Notes: a model not told the origin generated them from the letters alone. Numbered from the stretch's first letter, positions 23,981 to 34,485 are shown. The stretch is 64,000 nt of DNA from Streptomyces sp. RerS4 (GCF_023515955.1 NZ_CP097322.1:2668001-2732000); one strand, 5' to 3'. A program made the numbers and translations.

Positions 23981-25273
23981 GTGAGTACAACGTTCCGACG
24001 AAGAGTTCTGGCCGGGGCGGGCGCGCTTTCCCTGGCGTTGACGGGCGGCGTCGTGGCCCTGACGGGGACGGCGCAGGCCGCGACCAAGACCACCCCGGTC
24101 CCCGTCAAGTGCGTCGCCCCCGCGCCCCAGCCGGGCGCCAACGGCACCCAGGACTACACCGTCACGGTGCCGGACACCGCCAAGGCCGGTCAGACCGTGC
24201 CGATCACCATCGACCCGGGCGAGACCCCCGTCGTCCCGATGTTCACCATCGACACGGTCAACACCATCAAGGCGAAGCTGCTGGTCGGCGGCGTCGCCCA
24301 GACGGTCACCAGCCCGGCCGTGCCGAGTCGTCAGGAAGCCGGCAAGAAGGCCGACCCGCCCGCCTTCAGCGGCTCGATCACCGTCCCCGACGGCACCGAG
24401 GGCACGACCGTCCAGATCACCATCGATCAGGTGATCACGGACGCGGACCTCGGCGGCACGATCTACACCACCACCTGTACGCCGGACCCGCGCCCGAGCG
24501 CCTCCGTCGGCTCCCTCGCCGTCGAGGCCCTCCCGAAGGACCCGATCACCACCAGGCTGACGCCCAACAGCGGCAAGGCGGGCACCGCCGTCGTCGCCAC
24601 CGGCGCCAACTTCCCGGCCGGACCCGTCACCTGCTCGGCCACCCTCGCGGGCACGGCGACCGGTGACGTCGGCACCGGCACGGCGGACGCGTCCGGCGCC
24701 GCCACCTGCAACATCACCGTCACCAAGAAGGCCGACGCCATCAAGATCGACGGTTCGGTGCCCCCGGCCAAGGCCTTCGTGTTCGTCGAGGAGCAGGCGG
24801 GCGTGAAGAACCCGGTGGACATCGACGTGCTGCCCGGACCGCTGACCCTCGGCCCGAAGGACGGCCAGCCGGCTGTCAGCTTCGGCGCGGTGACCATCAA
24901 CGGCAAGGCGCAGTCGGTCTTCGGGGCGTTCCACGCCGCCACCGTCCAGGACTTCCGCGGCGGCAGCCTCGGCTGGGACGTGACGGCGACCCGTACGCCG
25001 TTCCTGAACGCGGCCACCGGCCACTCGATGGCCAAGGCGCAGCTCGGCATCCAGCCGTCCTGCACCGTGACCAACCCGGACAGCCCGAGCACCTGCACCG
25101 CCGGGGCCCCGGGCGCGATCACGGACACCCCGATGAAGGTCGCCTCGCAGGCGGCCGGCGGCGAGGAGCTGACCGGCGGCGAGTTCGCCGTGGGCGGCGC
25201 GGCGATGATCCAGCTGCCGCCGTTCATGTTCGCCGACACCTACCAGTCGGTCGTGACCTTCTCGATCGCCTGA
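23981..25273 (+). CDS. Secreted WxL-like surface protein
   Basis: A 430-residue secreted, beta-rich protein without membrane anchor. The GTG at 23981 has GAAGGAG 10 nt upstream. The signal peptide is Tat-like at its start (FRRRVLAGAGALSLAL) with cleavage near TAQA. The mature protein has Thr/Val/Pro-rich repeats of immunoglobulin-like character, an IPT-like segment (ITTRLTPNSGKAGTAVVATGANF), and a C-terminal region with GSLGWDVTATRTPF that resembles WxL surface domains. WxL proteins bind peptidoglycan and in Firmicutes are encoded with DUF916 proteins; the next gene here is such a DUF916 protein, which is the main support. Function would be cell-surface attachment or complex formation, by inference. 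Confidence 0.65.
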   Translation: MSTTFRRRVLAGAGALSLALTGGVVALTGTAQAATKTTPVPVKCVAPAPQPGANGTQDYTVTVPDTAKAGQTVPITIDPGETPVVPMFTIDTVNTIKAKLLVGGVAQTVTSPAVPSRQEAGKKADPPAFSGSITVPDGTEGTTVQITIDQVITDADLGGTIYTTTCTPDPRPSASVGSLAVEALPKDPITTRLTPNSGKAGTAVVATGANFPAGPVTCSATLAGTATGDVGTGTADASGAATCNITVTKKADAIKIDGSVPPAKAFVFVEEQAGVKNPVDIDVLPGPLTLGPKDGQPAVSFGAVTINGKAQSVFGAFHAATVQDFRGGSLGWDVTATRTPFLNAATGHSMAKAQLGIQPSCTVTNPDSPSTCTAGAPGAITDTPMKVASQAAGGEELTGGEFAVGGAAMIQLPPFMFADTYQSVVTFSIA

Positions 25274-25379
25274 CCAGGTCGTAAACCGGTCCCCGGTCCC
25301 CGGTCCCCGATCCGGGGTGGCGCGGCGCCGCGGCGTCGCGCCACCTTCCGCCGTCCGCCGCCCCTGGAGATGCCCACCC

Positions 25380-26453
25380 ATGCGCATCCGCACCCCGCAC
25401 GCCGCCCGCGCCGGCCGGCTCGGCGCCCGGTTCGGCGCCGTCCTGGCCGCCGTCTGCGGCCTCGCCTCGGCCCTTCTCCTCCCGGTCGCCGTCGCCCCCG
25501 CCGCCTCCGCCGCCGACAACGGCACGTGGGGGGTCTTCCCCACTCCCCCGGCCGGCGCCGCGATGACCGACCGGGCCTACTTCTTCCACCAGGGGCCCGC
25601 CGGGACGACGGTCGGCGACAGTGCGACGATCCTGAACTCCTCCGACAGGGAGTTGACGTTCCAGGTCTTCGCCACCGACGCGACGAACACCCCCTCGGGC
25701 GGCGCCTTCGCGCTGCTGCCCGTCGAGACGAAGCCGAAGGACCTCGGCGCCTGGGTCACCCTGGCGCCCGAGACGGCGACGACCGTCACCGTCCCGCCGA
25801 AGGGCCGCAAGGACATCCCCTTCACCGTGAAGGTCCCGGCGGACGCGACCCCGGGCGACCACGTCGGCGGGATCGTCGCGCTGAACACGGCCGTCGAGGG
25901 CGTACGGCAGGACGGCAAGGTGCAGGTCGGGGTGAAGCGTTCGGTGGGCGCCCGCCTGTACTTCCGGGTGCCGGGGCCGCTGACGCCGGGGCTGAGCGTG
26001 GAGGACGTCCGCGTCCGTCGGGGTGCGCCGCTGCTGCCGTGGACGAAGGACGCGCGCACCGCCGTCACGTACACCCTGGTCAACCGGGGCAACGTGGTGA
26101 TCGAGCCCCGGGTGGCGTTCTCCGCCGAAGGGCTGTTCGGGCGGCGCGTGTGGGATCGGCCGGCCCGCGACCTGAAGCTGGTCCTGCTGCCCGGTCAGCG
26201 GATCGTGCTGAGCGAACCGTGGCAGGACGGCCCGCAGCTGGACTGGGTGACCGTAGACGTCACGGCGAGCGCCGCCGCCCACCCCGACCTGGACGCCACC
26301 TCCTCCACCGACCTCCTCGCCGCCCCCTGGCCCGCCCTGGGCATCCTCCTCGCCCTGACCGGCGCGACCCTGGCCGCACGAGCCCTCCACCGCCGCCGCC
26401 GAACCCCCCTGAAGCCCGACGCTCCCACCCCTGCCCTGGCCCCCGCCCCCTGA
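25380..26453 (+). CDS. DUF916-type (WxL-associated) membrane-anchored surface protein
   Basis: A 357-residue protein: signal peptide (cleavage near PAASA), then a beta-sandwich region with the DUF916 pattern (TDRAYFFHQGPAGTTVGDSATILNSS, and VPPKGRKDIPFTVKVPADATPGDHVGGIV), then a second domain and a C-terminal membrane segment (about residues 310-335) with a basic RRRRT tail. The ATG at 25380 has GGAG 10 nt upstream. DUF916 proteins are partners of WxL proteins on Gram-positive surfaces and bind peptidoglycan. It follows the WxL-like gene by 106 bp on the same strand, most likely one operon. A strong terminator follows. Confidence 0.8.
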   Translation: MRIRTPHAARAGRLGARFGAVLAAVCGLASALLLPVAVAPAASAADNGTWGVFPTPPAGAAMTDRAYFFHQGPAGTTVGDSATILNSSDRELTFQVFATDATNTPSGGAFALLPVETKPKDLGAWVTLAPETATTVTVPPKGRKDIPFTVKVPADATPGDHVGGIVALNTAVEGVRQDGKVQVGVKRSVGARLYFRVPGPLTPGLSVEDVRVRRGAPLLPWTKDARTAVTYTLVNRGNVVIEPRVAFSAEGLFGRRVWDRPARDLKLVLLPGQRIVLSEPWQDGPQLDWVTVDVTASAAAHPDLDATSSTDLLAAPWPALGILLALTGATLAARALHRRRRTPLKPDAPTPALAPAP

Positions 26454-26460
26454 CGGACAG

Positions 26461-26500
26461 CAGGAACCCCCGGCCGGTGAGGGTGGGCCGGGGGTTCCTG
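26461..26500. terminator. Bidirectional terminator between the DUF916 gene and mmsA
   Basis: A perfect 15-bp inverted repeat (CAGGAACCCCCGGCC at 26461-26475 and its complement at 26486-26500) with a 10-nt loop, placed between two convergent genes. Confidence 0.85.
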
Positions 26501-26529
26501 CCGTTCGGGGTGCCGTTCCGGGTTGGGTG

Positions 26530-28029
<1,500 letters not shown>

Positions 28030-28041
28030 TGTGCTGCTCCT

Positions 28042-29916
28042 TCACAGATGGCGACGTCGCTGCGCGGCTTGCCGGTCGTACTCGTCACGGGCTCGGGCCG
28101 CCGACGCACGGGTCGCGGTCTCGGCCACGGGAACATCCCACCACGCCTGTGCCGGGGGTGGGCCCGACACAGTGTCGGGTGTTCGGGTCTGCGCGTAGAC
28201 ACATGTGGGACGGTCCGCCTCGCGCGCCTCGGCGAGGGCTTTCCGCAGGTCACCGATGGTGCGGGTGCAGATCACGGCCATCCCGAGGGAGGCCGCGTTG
28301 GCCGCGAGGTCCACCGGAAGGGGGTCGCCGGTGTACGCGCCGTCGGGCGCCCGGAAGCGGTACGCCGTGCCGAAGCCCTCGCCGCCCACCGCGTCCGACA
28401 GGCCGCCGATGGAGGCGTAGCCGTGGTTGTCGAGGATCACCAGCCGGATCGGGACGCCCTCCTGGACGGCGGTGACGATCTCGGTGGGGTTCATCAGGTA
28501 CGTCCCGTCGCCGACCAGCGCCCACACCGGGCGGCCGGGGGCGGCGAGGGCGACGCCGATCGCGGCGGGGATCTCGTAGCCCATGCAGGAGTAGCCGTAC
28601 TCCAGGTGGTACTGGTCGACGGAGCGGGCCCGCCACAGTTTGTGCAGGTCGCCGGGGAGGGACCCGGCCGCGTTGACGAGGATGTCGGAGCCGTCGACGA
28701 GTCCGTCGAGCAGGCCGACGACCTGGGCCTGGGTGGGCGGCCGGTCCTCGTCGCCGGAGGGTACGGCGAAGGCCGCCCGGACGCGGGCCTCCCAGTCCGC
28801 CTTCGCGGCGGTGTACGCCGCCTCGTACGCGGGGTCCACCCGGTACCCGGCGACGGCCTCCCGCAGCTCGGCCAGGGTCTCGCGGGCGTCGCCGACCAGC
28901 GGGCGGGCGGCGAGCTTGTGGGCGTCGTACGGGTCCAGGTTGAGGCCGACGAAGCGGACGGCCGGGTTCTGGAACAGGGTCGCGGAGGCGGTGGTGAAGT
29001 CGGTGAGCCGGGTCCCGGCGGCGATGACCAGGTCGGCCTGGCGGGCCAGCGCGTCGGCGGTGGCGGTGCCGGTGTGGCCGACGCCGCCGACCTCGGCGGG
29101 GTGGTCGTACGGCAGGACGCCCTTGCCCGCCTGGGTGGTGGCCACGGGGATCCCGGTGGCTTCGGCGAAGGCCGCGAGGCCCGGCTGCGCGGCGCTGTGC
29201 CGGATGCCGCCGCCGGCGATGATCAGCGGGCGGGCCGAGGCCCGTACCGCTTCGGCGGCGGCGGCCAGTTCGGCGCGGTCGGGGCGCGGGCGGCGCACCG
29301 TCCACACCCGGTCGGCGAAGAACTCCGCCGGCCAGTCGTACGCCTCGGCCTGCACGTCCTGCGGCAGCGCGAGGGTGACGGCCCCGGTCGCCACCGGGTC
29401 GGTGAGCACCCGCATGGCCTGGAGGGCGGCGGGGATCAGGGCCTCGGGGCGGGTGATCCGGTCGAAGAAGCGGGAGACGGGCCGCAGGGTGTCGTTGACG
29501 GACACGTCGCCCGCGTACGGGACTTCGAGCTGTTGCAGCACCGGGTCGGCCGGGCGGGTCGCGAAGGTGTCGCCGGGCAGCAGCAGGACCGGGATCCGGT
29601 TGACGGTGGCGAGGGCGGCGCCGGTGACGAGGTTGGTCGCGCCGGGGCCGATGGAGGTGGTCACGGCGTGGGCGGAGAGCCGGCCGCGCTGGCGGGCGTA
29701 GCCGACGGCGGCGTGCACCATGGCCTGTTCGTTGCGGCCCTGGAGGAAGGGCATGGCCTCCGGGCCGCTCTCCAGCAGGGCCTGCCCGATCCCGGCGACG
29801 TTGCCGTGGCCGAAGATGCCCCAGGTGGCGGCGATCAGCCGGGCGCGCCGGCCGTCGCGCTCGGTGTACTGGGCGGCCAGGAACCGTACGAGGGCCTGGG
29901 CGACGGTGAGCCTCAC
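28042..29916 (-). CDS. iolD: 3D-(3,5/4)-trihydroxycyclohexane-1,2-dione hydrolase IolD
   Basis: A 624-residue thiamine diphosphate enzyme that opens the ring of the inositol-derived dione to 5-deoxy-glucuronate. The N-terminal TPP domain has GIFGHGNVAGIGQAL and the catalytic-Glu region QGRNEQAMVHAAVGYARQ; the C-terminal TPP domain has the GDG...N motif (VGDGTYLMNPTEIV ... LDNHGYASIG). The GTG at 29916 has GGAAGGA about 3-7 nt upstream and overlaps the iolB stop by 4 bp (GTGA). Length is typical for IolD. It is part of the inositol operon. Confidence 0.94.
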   Translation of the reverse strand: MRLTVAQALVRFLAAQYTERDGRRARLIAATWGIFGHGNVAGIGQALLESGPEAMPFLQGRNEQAMVHAAVGYARQRGRLSAHAVTTSIGPGATNLVTGAALATVNRIPVLLLPGDTFATRPADPVLQQLEVPYAGDVSVNDTLRPVSRFFDRITRPEALIPAALQAMRVLTDPVATGAVTLALPQDVQAEAYDWPAEFFADRVWTVRRPRPDRAELAAAAEAVRASARPLIIAGGGIRHSAAQPGLAAFAEATGIPVATTQAGKGVLPYDHPAEVGGVGHTGTATADALARQADLVIAAGTRLTDFTTASATLFQNPAVRFVGLNLDPYDAHKLAARPLVGDARETLAELREAVAGYRVDPAYEAAYTAAKADWEARVRAAFAVPSGDEDRPPTQAQVVGLLDGLVDGSDILVNAAGSLPGDLHKLWRARSVDQYHLEYGYSCMGYEIPAAIGVALAAPGRPVWALVGDGTYLMNPTEIVTAVQEGVPIRLVILDNHGYASIGGLSDAVGGEGFGTAYRFRAPDGAYTGDPLPVDLAANAASLGMAVICTRTIGDLRKALAEAREADRPTCVYAQTRTPDTVSGPPPAQAWWDVPVAETATRASAARARDEYDRQAAQRRRHL

Positions 29917-30811
29917 GGGTCCTTCCTCTCGGTGGCGGTGGCGGTGGCGGTGTGCGGCGCCCCGGACGGGAACGGCAGTCGGGGGTCGACGGCCTGATCG
30001 GGCCAGGTGGCGCGGATCCAGCCGTGGTCGGGGTGGTCGCGGATGAGCCACTCGCGGGGCGGACCGGCGGGGCCGGCCATCACGTTGAGGTAGTACATGT
30101 CGTGGCCCGGGGCGGCGATGGAGGGGCCGTGCCAGCCGTCCGGGATGAGGACGGTGTCGCCGGTGCGCACCTCGGCGAGGACGTCGGTTCGGCCGGTCGG
30201 GGAGGGGCTGACGCGCTGGTAGCCGAGGCCGGGGATGCCGTCGTGCGGGGCGATCTCGTAGTAGTAGATCTCCTCCAGTCGGGATTCCTCGCCCGGATGG
30301 TGCTCGTCGTGCTTGTGGGGCGGGTACGAGGACCAGTTCCCGCCGGGGGTGAGCACCTCGACGGCGATGAGCCGGTCGCAGGGGAAGGCGTCGGCGGCGG
30401 CGAAGTTGTGGACCTGACGGGAGCACTGGCCGGCGCCGCGCAGCTCGACGGGGACCGCGCCGGCGGGCCCGTACCGTGCGGGCAGCCGCCGCGTGCAGCG
30501 CGCCCCGGCGAGCGCGAAGCGCCCCCCGCCGTCGGAGATGACCTCGCCCCGCGCGTCTCGCGGCAGATAGACGAAGTCCCCGGCCCCTCGAACACGGACC
30601 CCCGCCCCCGCACCTCGAACTCCACCCACCCCACAGCCCCACCGGACGCCGCGTCCGGCCCAGCCGGATGGCAGCGCACGCGGCAGGCGCCCGTGAGGGG
30701 GAGGACGATCCACTCCGCGTCCCCGCACGGGAAGGCGTACGTCTCGCCCGGCGCGAGGTCCAGGATCCGCAGTCGGGTGAACTCCATGCCCGTCTCAGAC
30801 ACCACCGGCAC
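29913..30811 (-). pseudogene. iolB: 5-deoxy-glucuronate isomerase IolB, interrupted by a one-base frameshift
   Basis: IolB isomerises 5-deoxy-glucuronate in inositol catabolism. The N-terminal third (from GTG 30811, GGAGGT 8 nt upstream; MEFTRLRILDLAPGETYAF, then RGSVFEG) is in one frame, and the rest (GDFVYLPRDARGEVIS, GGNWSSYPPHKHD with metal-binding His, YYYEIAP, YYLNVMAGP) is in the next. The break lies at the CCCC run 30584-30587 (GGGG on the coding strand); adding one G restores VFEGAGDFVYLPRD, as expected for the family. The N-terminus is also about 25-30 residues shorter than usual IolB. All metal-site motifs survive, so this may be a sequencing error or a recent mutation. It overlaps iolC by 17 bp and iolD by 4 bp. 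Confidence 0.85.
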
Positions 30812-31793
30812 CCGCCAGCACCTCCTCCACCTCGGCCGCGAACGGCATCGCCGTCGAACACGCCAGCCGCGAGGCGACGATGGCCCCCGCCGCGTTGGCG
30901 TGGCGCAGCGTCCGTTCCAACTCCCAGCCCGCGAGGAGCCCGTGGCACAGCGCGCCCCCGAACGCGTCGCCCGCGCCGAGCCCGTTGACCACGGTGACCG
31001 GCACGGGCGGGACCTCCACCGTCGTTCCGTCCCGGTGCGCGGCCAGCACGCCCAGCGGGCCCCGTTTGACGACGGCCAGTTCCACCCCCGCGGCGAGCAG
31101 GGCCCGCGCCGCCGCGTACGGTTCGCTCTCGCCGGTGGCGACGGCGCATTCCTCCGCGTTCCCGACGGCCACCGTCGCGAGGCGCAGCGCCCGCTCGTAC
31201 CAGGGCCGCGCCGGCTCGTCCGCGTCCCACAGCATCGGCCGCCAGTCCAGGTCGAAGACGGTGATCCCGGCCTTCGAGCGGGCCTCCAGCGCGGCCAGGG
31301 TCGCGCTGCGGCTCGGCTCGACGCTCAGCCCCGTACCCGTCATCCAGAACACCCGCGCGGCCCGCACCGCCTCCAGGTCCACCTCGTCGGGCCGGATCTC
31401 CGAATCCGGCGCCTTCGGCTGCCGGTAGAAGTAGAGCGGGAAGTGGTCCGGCGGGAAGACCTCGCAGAACGTCAGCGGCGTCGGGAGGCCCGCCACCTCC
31501 CCCGCCCACCGGTCGTCGACGCCGAAAGCCCGCAGTTCGGCCCGCAGGTACGCCCCGAAGGGGTCCGCGCCGGTCCGCGTGATGACGGCCGTACGCCGTC
31601 CCAGCCGCGCGGCCGCGACGGCCACGTTCGTCGGCGAACCACCCAGGAACTTCCCGAAGGTGTCCGCTTCCGCGAGCGGTACGCCCGTCTTCAGCGGGTA
31701 GAGATCCACCCCGATCCGCCCCATCGTGATCAGGTCGTACGGGTCGTCCCCGCCGTACGCGGACCCGTACGCGGACCCGTCCCCGTTGGTCAC
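30795..31793 (-). CDS. iolC: 5-dehydro-2-deoxygluconokinase IolC
   Basis: A 332-residue PfkB-family sugar kinase. The N-terminus ITMGRIGVDLYP and GGSPTNVAVAAARLG are characteristic of IolC, and the C-terminal ATP/catalytic motif is VNGLGAGDAFGGAL, with the catalytic Asp. It phosphorylates 2-deoxy-5-keto-gluconate in inositol catabolism. The GTG at 31793 is chosen because GGGAGGAG lies 8 nt upstream. It is first of the leftward operon and divergent from iolE across a repeat-containing region. Confidence 0.93.
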   Translation of the reverse strand: MTNGDGSAYGSAYGGDDPYDLITMGRIGVDLYPLKTGVPLAEADTFGKFLGGSPTNVAVAAARLGRRTAVITRTGADPFGAYLRAELRAFGVDDRWAGEVAGLPTPLTFCEVFPPDHFPLYFYRQPKAPDSEIRPDEVDLEAVRAARVFWMTGTGLSVEPSRSATLAALEARSKAGITVFDLDWRPMLWDADEPARPWYERALRLATVAVGNAEECAVATGESEPYAAARALLAAGVELAVVKRGPLGVLAAHRDGTTVEVPPVPVTVVNGLGAGDAFGGALCHGLLAGWELERTLRHANAAGAIVASRLACSTAMPFAAEVEEVLAGAGGV

Positions 31794-31829
31794 AGCCGGC
31801 TCTCCTCCCACTCGTCTCTCCCCGTCCCC

Positions 31830-31867
31830 TCGAACCTCGGCCGTCGAACCTCGATCGTCGAACCTCG
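31830..31867. promoter_or_regulatory. Three 14-bp direct repeats between iolC and iolE (putative iol operator)
   Basis: TCGAACCTCG occurs at 31830, 31844 and 31858, exactly 14 bp apart. The array lies in the 92-bp divergent intergenic region and its right end covers the place of the iolE -35 element. A regulator of inositol genes binding such iterons is likely; no regulator gene is present nearby. Confidence 0.7.
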
Positions 31868-31872
31868 CACCC

Positions 31873-31878
31873 TAAGGT
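31873..31878 (+). promoter_or_regulatory. -10 element of iolE (probably leaderless)
   Basis: TAAGGT fits TAnnnT and is followed after 7 bp by the iolE ATG. The same bases (AGGTGG) could also act as a Shine-Dalgarno site if transcription starts further up, so the leaderless reading is not certain. Confidence 0.4.
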
Positions 31879-31885
31879 GGCCCCC

Positions 31886-32800
31886 ATGACCTCCTCCCCG
31901 CCCGCGTTGACCCGTATCCGTGTCGGTTCGGCTCCGGACTCCTGGGGTGTCTGGTTCCCGGAGGATCCCCGGCAGACGCCCTGGGAGCGCTTCCTCGACG
32001 AGGTCGCGGACGCCGGGTACGAGTGGATCGAACTCGGTCCCTACGGCTACCTGCCCACCGATCCGGCCCGGCTCGCGGACGAGACCGCGAAGCGCGGGCT
32101 GCGGGTGTCGGCGGGCACCGTCTTCACCGGACTCCATCACGGGCCCGCCGTCTGGGAGCAGACCTGGGAGCACGTGTCGCGGATCGCCGCGCTGACGCGG
32201 GCGATGGGCGCGGACCGGCTGGTGGTCATCCCCTCCTTCTGGCGGGACGACAAGACGGGCGAGGTACTGGAGGACCGCGAGCTGACGCCGGCACAATGGC
32301 GCGATCTCGCCGCCCAGACCGAACGGTTGGGACGGGAGGTGCGCGAGCGCCACGGATTGCGGATCGTCGTCCACCCGCACGCCGACACCCACATCGACAC
32401 CCCGCGCCACGTGGCCCGCTTCCTGGACGCCACCGATCCGGAGCTGGTGTCACTGTGCCTGGACACCGGGCATTACGCGTACTGCGGCGGGGACAGCGTC
32501 GAGGCGATCGAGACGTTCGGAGAGCGGATCGGCTACCTCCACCTCAAGCAGGTGGACCCGCGGATCCTCGCCGAGGTGGTGGCGGACGGCGTTCCGTTCG
32601 GCCCGGCCGTGGCGCGCGGGGTGATGTGCGAGCCGCCCGCCGGGGTGCCCGCGCTGGAGCCGGTCCTGGCGGCGGCGCAGCGGCTCGGGGTGGAGCTGTT
32701 CGCGATCGTGGAGCAGGACATGTACCCGTGTCCGCCCGACCGGCCGCTGCCCATCGCCCGGCGCACCCGCGCGTACCTGCGCTCCTGCGGCGCCCGCTGA
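31886..32800 (+). CDS. iolE: Inosose dehydratase-like TIM-barrel protein (IolE)
   Basis: A 304-residue xylose-isomerase-like TIM barrel. The N-terminal APDSWGVWFPEDPRQTPWERFLDEVADAGYEWIELGPYGY strongly resembles IolE, which dehydrates 2-keto-myo-inositol (quoted in parts: PDSWGVWFPED and WIELGPYGYLP). Metal-ligand residues occur in VVHPHADTHIDT, LCLDTGHYAYCGGD and LHLKQVDP. It may alternatively be the related IolH/IolI isomerase, but the N-terminus favours IolE. ATG 31886 is chosen. It is transcribed rightward with iolG 57 bp downstream, opposite to the iolC operon, sharing the repeat-containing control region. Confidence 0.87.
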   Translation: MTSSPPALTRIRVGSAPDSWGVWFPEDPRQTPWERFLDEVADAGYEWIELGPYGYLPTDPARLADETAKRGLRVSAGTVFTGLHHGPAVWEQTWEHVSRIAALTRAMGADRLVVIPSFWRDDKTGEVLEDRELTPAQWRDLAAQTERLGREVRERHGLRIVVHPHADTHIDTPRHVARFLDATDPELVSLCLDTGHYAYCGGDSVEAIETFGERIGYLHLKQVDPRILAEVVADGVPFGPAVARGVMCEPPAGVPALEPVLAAAQRLGVELFAIVEQDMYPCPPDRPLPIARRTRAYLRSCGAR

Positions 32801-32857
32801 AGACGAGGACGTGGACGTGAGCGTGACCCGCGTGAGCCTGGAGAGACGAGGACAGAC

Positions 32858-33877
32858 ATGAGCCTGCTCGGCATCGCCGTCATCGGTACCGGGAAGATGG
32901 GCGCCGACCACGTGCGGCGGATCGGCGACACCGTCGGCGGGGCGCGGGTGGTGGCCGTGGCCGATCCGGACGGGGAGCGCGTCAAGGAGGTCGCGGCGGG
33001 TCTGGAGGGCGCGGGCGCGTTCACGGACCCGGCGGCGGCGATAGCGGCCCCCGGGGTGGACGCCGTGCTGATCGCCTCCCCCGGACCCGCCCATGAGGAA
33101 GCGATCCTGCACGCCCTGCGCCACGAGCTGCCCGTGCTGTGCGAGAAGCCGCTGACCCCGGATCCGGAGGGGGCGCTGCGGATCCTGGAGGCGGAGCGCA
33201 GGCTCGGTCGACGGCTGGTGCAGGTGGGCTTCATGCGGCGCTTCGACGCCGCGTACGAGCGGCTGAAGGCGCTGCTCGACGCGGGCGACATCGGGCGCCC
33301 GCTCTTCCTGCACTGCCGGCACCGCAACGCCTCGTCGCCGTCCTTCTTCACCAGCGACATGCTGATCAGCGATTCCGTCGTGCACGAGGTGGACACCGCC
33401 CGCTGGCTGCTGGGCGAGGAGATCACGGCGGTGACGGTGCTCTCCCCCCGGTCCTCCTCGGCCGCGCCCGAGGGGCTGCGCGACCCGCGCCTGGTGCTGC
33501 TGGAGAGCTCCGGCGGGGTCATCGTGGACGTGGAGATCTTCGTGAACTGCGGGTTCGGCTACGAGGTGACGTGCGAGGCGGTCGGGGAGTCCGGCACCGC
33601 CCGCATCGGCGAGGCCGACGGCGACGGCGTCGTCGTCCGCCGTGCCGGCCGCCGCTCCGGGGAGATCACCCAGGACTTCACGACGCGCTTCGCGGACGCC
33701 TACGACCGCCAGGTGCGCCGGTGGGTGGCGGCGGCGGCCCGCGGACAGGTGGCGGGGCCGGACGCCTGGGACGGCTACGCGGCGGCGGCCGTGTCGCAGG
33801 CGGGCCTGGCGGCGGCGCGCAGCGGCGTACGGACCGAGGTGCGGGCGGTGCCGCGACCGCCGCTGTACGGCGGCTGA
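32858..33877 (+). CDS. iolG: Inositol 2-dehydrogenase-like oxidoreductase (Gfo/Idh/MocA family)
   Basis: A 339-residue NAD(P)-dependent oxidoreductase. The Rossmann motif is [14 protein letters not shown], the catalytic-Lys motif VLCEKPLT, and the C-terminal domain contains [16 protein letters not shown] with the family's active-site Asp and His (D-x3-H). The context (iolE directly upstream, other iol genes divergent) makes it the dehydrogenase that oxidises myo-inositol to inosose, the first pathway step. Start ATG 32858 with AGAGACGAGGA upstream. The family is broad, so a related cyclitol such as scyllo-inositol could be the true substrate. Confidence 0.87.
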   Translation: MSLLGIAVIGTGKMGADHVRRIGDTVGGARVVAVADPDGERVKEVAAGLEGAGAFTDPAAAIAAPGVDAVLIASPGPAHEEAILHALRHELPVLCEKPLTPDPEGALRILEAERRLGRRLVQVGFMRRFDAAYERLKALLDAGDIGRPLFLHCRHRNASSPSFFTSDMLISDSVVHEVDTARWLLGEEITAVTVLSPRSSSAAPEGLRDPRLVLLESSGGVIVDVEIFVNCGFGYEVTCEAVGESGTARIGEADGDGVVVRRAGRRSGEITQDFTTRFADAYDRQVRRWVAAAARGQVAGPDAWDGYAAAAVSQAGLAAARSGVRTEVRAVPRPPLYGG

Positions 33878-34131
33878 CGGCGCGGGCCCGGGGCCCGGGG
33901 CGGCGCTTCGCACCCGGGTGTCGCCTGTGCCGCATCCGTCACAGGAGTCGCCAGCGTGTCACGCATGTCCGCGTTACACGGGTTTTCCGTCACAGCCGTT
34001 CGACAGCCCCGCCCGCACCCTCACCGAGCGTCGTTCTCCGGGCACAACCCGAGTGATCGTCAGTGTCCACGTGCCGGCTCCCCCGACGGCCTCCCGGCCG
34101 GCTCCGCGGCGTGGACCAGGAGGTGTCGTGG

Positions 34132-34332
34132 ATGAGCGACCGACAACTGTGGTCGTACAAGGAGATCGCCGCCCACATCCGGGTGCAGCCGGACACGGTG
34201 CGCTCGTACCGCAAGCACGGGTTGCTGCCGGCGCCGGACCACGTGGAGGGCGGCAAGCCGTACTGGTACGCCGACACCATCCGGGCCTGGGTGGCCCGCC
34301 GCCCCGGCAACCGGGGCCGCCGCGAGGACTGA
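34132..34332 (+). CDS. Small helix-turn-helix protein (MerR/AlpA-like)
   Basis: A 66-residue protein consisting almost only of a winged-helix DNA-binding region: LWSYKEIAAHIRVQPDTVRSYRKHGLLPAPD, then GGKPYWYADTIRAWVARRPG. AGGAGG lies 8 nt before the ATG at 34132. Such small proteins act as DNA-binding adaptors or excisionase-like factors in actinobacteria; no target is evident. It precedes the copper genes by about 150 bp but their CsoR-type operator suggests separate control. Confidence 0.8.
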   Translation: MSDRQLWSYKEIAAHIRVQPDTVRSYRKHGLLPAPDHVEGGKPYWYADTIRAWVARRPGNRGRRED

Positions 34333-34428
34333 CGCGTACCGAGACGGCGGGGCGCATTTACTTACACTTCCGACATATCGGCCCGTTCGAGGGCCACGCT
34401 CGAAATGCCGGCGCAAAAGCTCGCGCAG

Positions 34429-34448
34429 ATACCCCCTAGGGGTATAGT
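34429..34448 (+). promoter_or_regulatory. CsoR-type copper operator overlapping the copZ -10
   Basis: ATACCCC (34429-34435), CTA, GGGGTAT (34439-34445) is the pattern bound by copper-sensing CsoR repressors in actinobacteria. TATAGT (34443-34448) fits the -10 consensus and overlaps the right arm, so CsoR binding would block RNA polymerase until Cu(I) releases it. The csoR gene itself is not in the window. Confidence 0.8.
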
Positions 34449-34485
34449 CTGCGGAGAAGAGGAACCCCCGATGAAGGAGAACGAC

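Noticed and set aside
28042..31887. A continuous 1281-residue frame joining iolC region, iolB and iolD
   Set aside because: Only its C-terminal part (iolD) is real; the rest is out of frame with iolC and the start of iolB.
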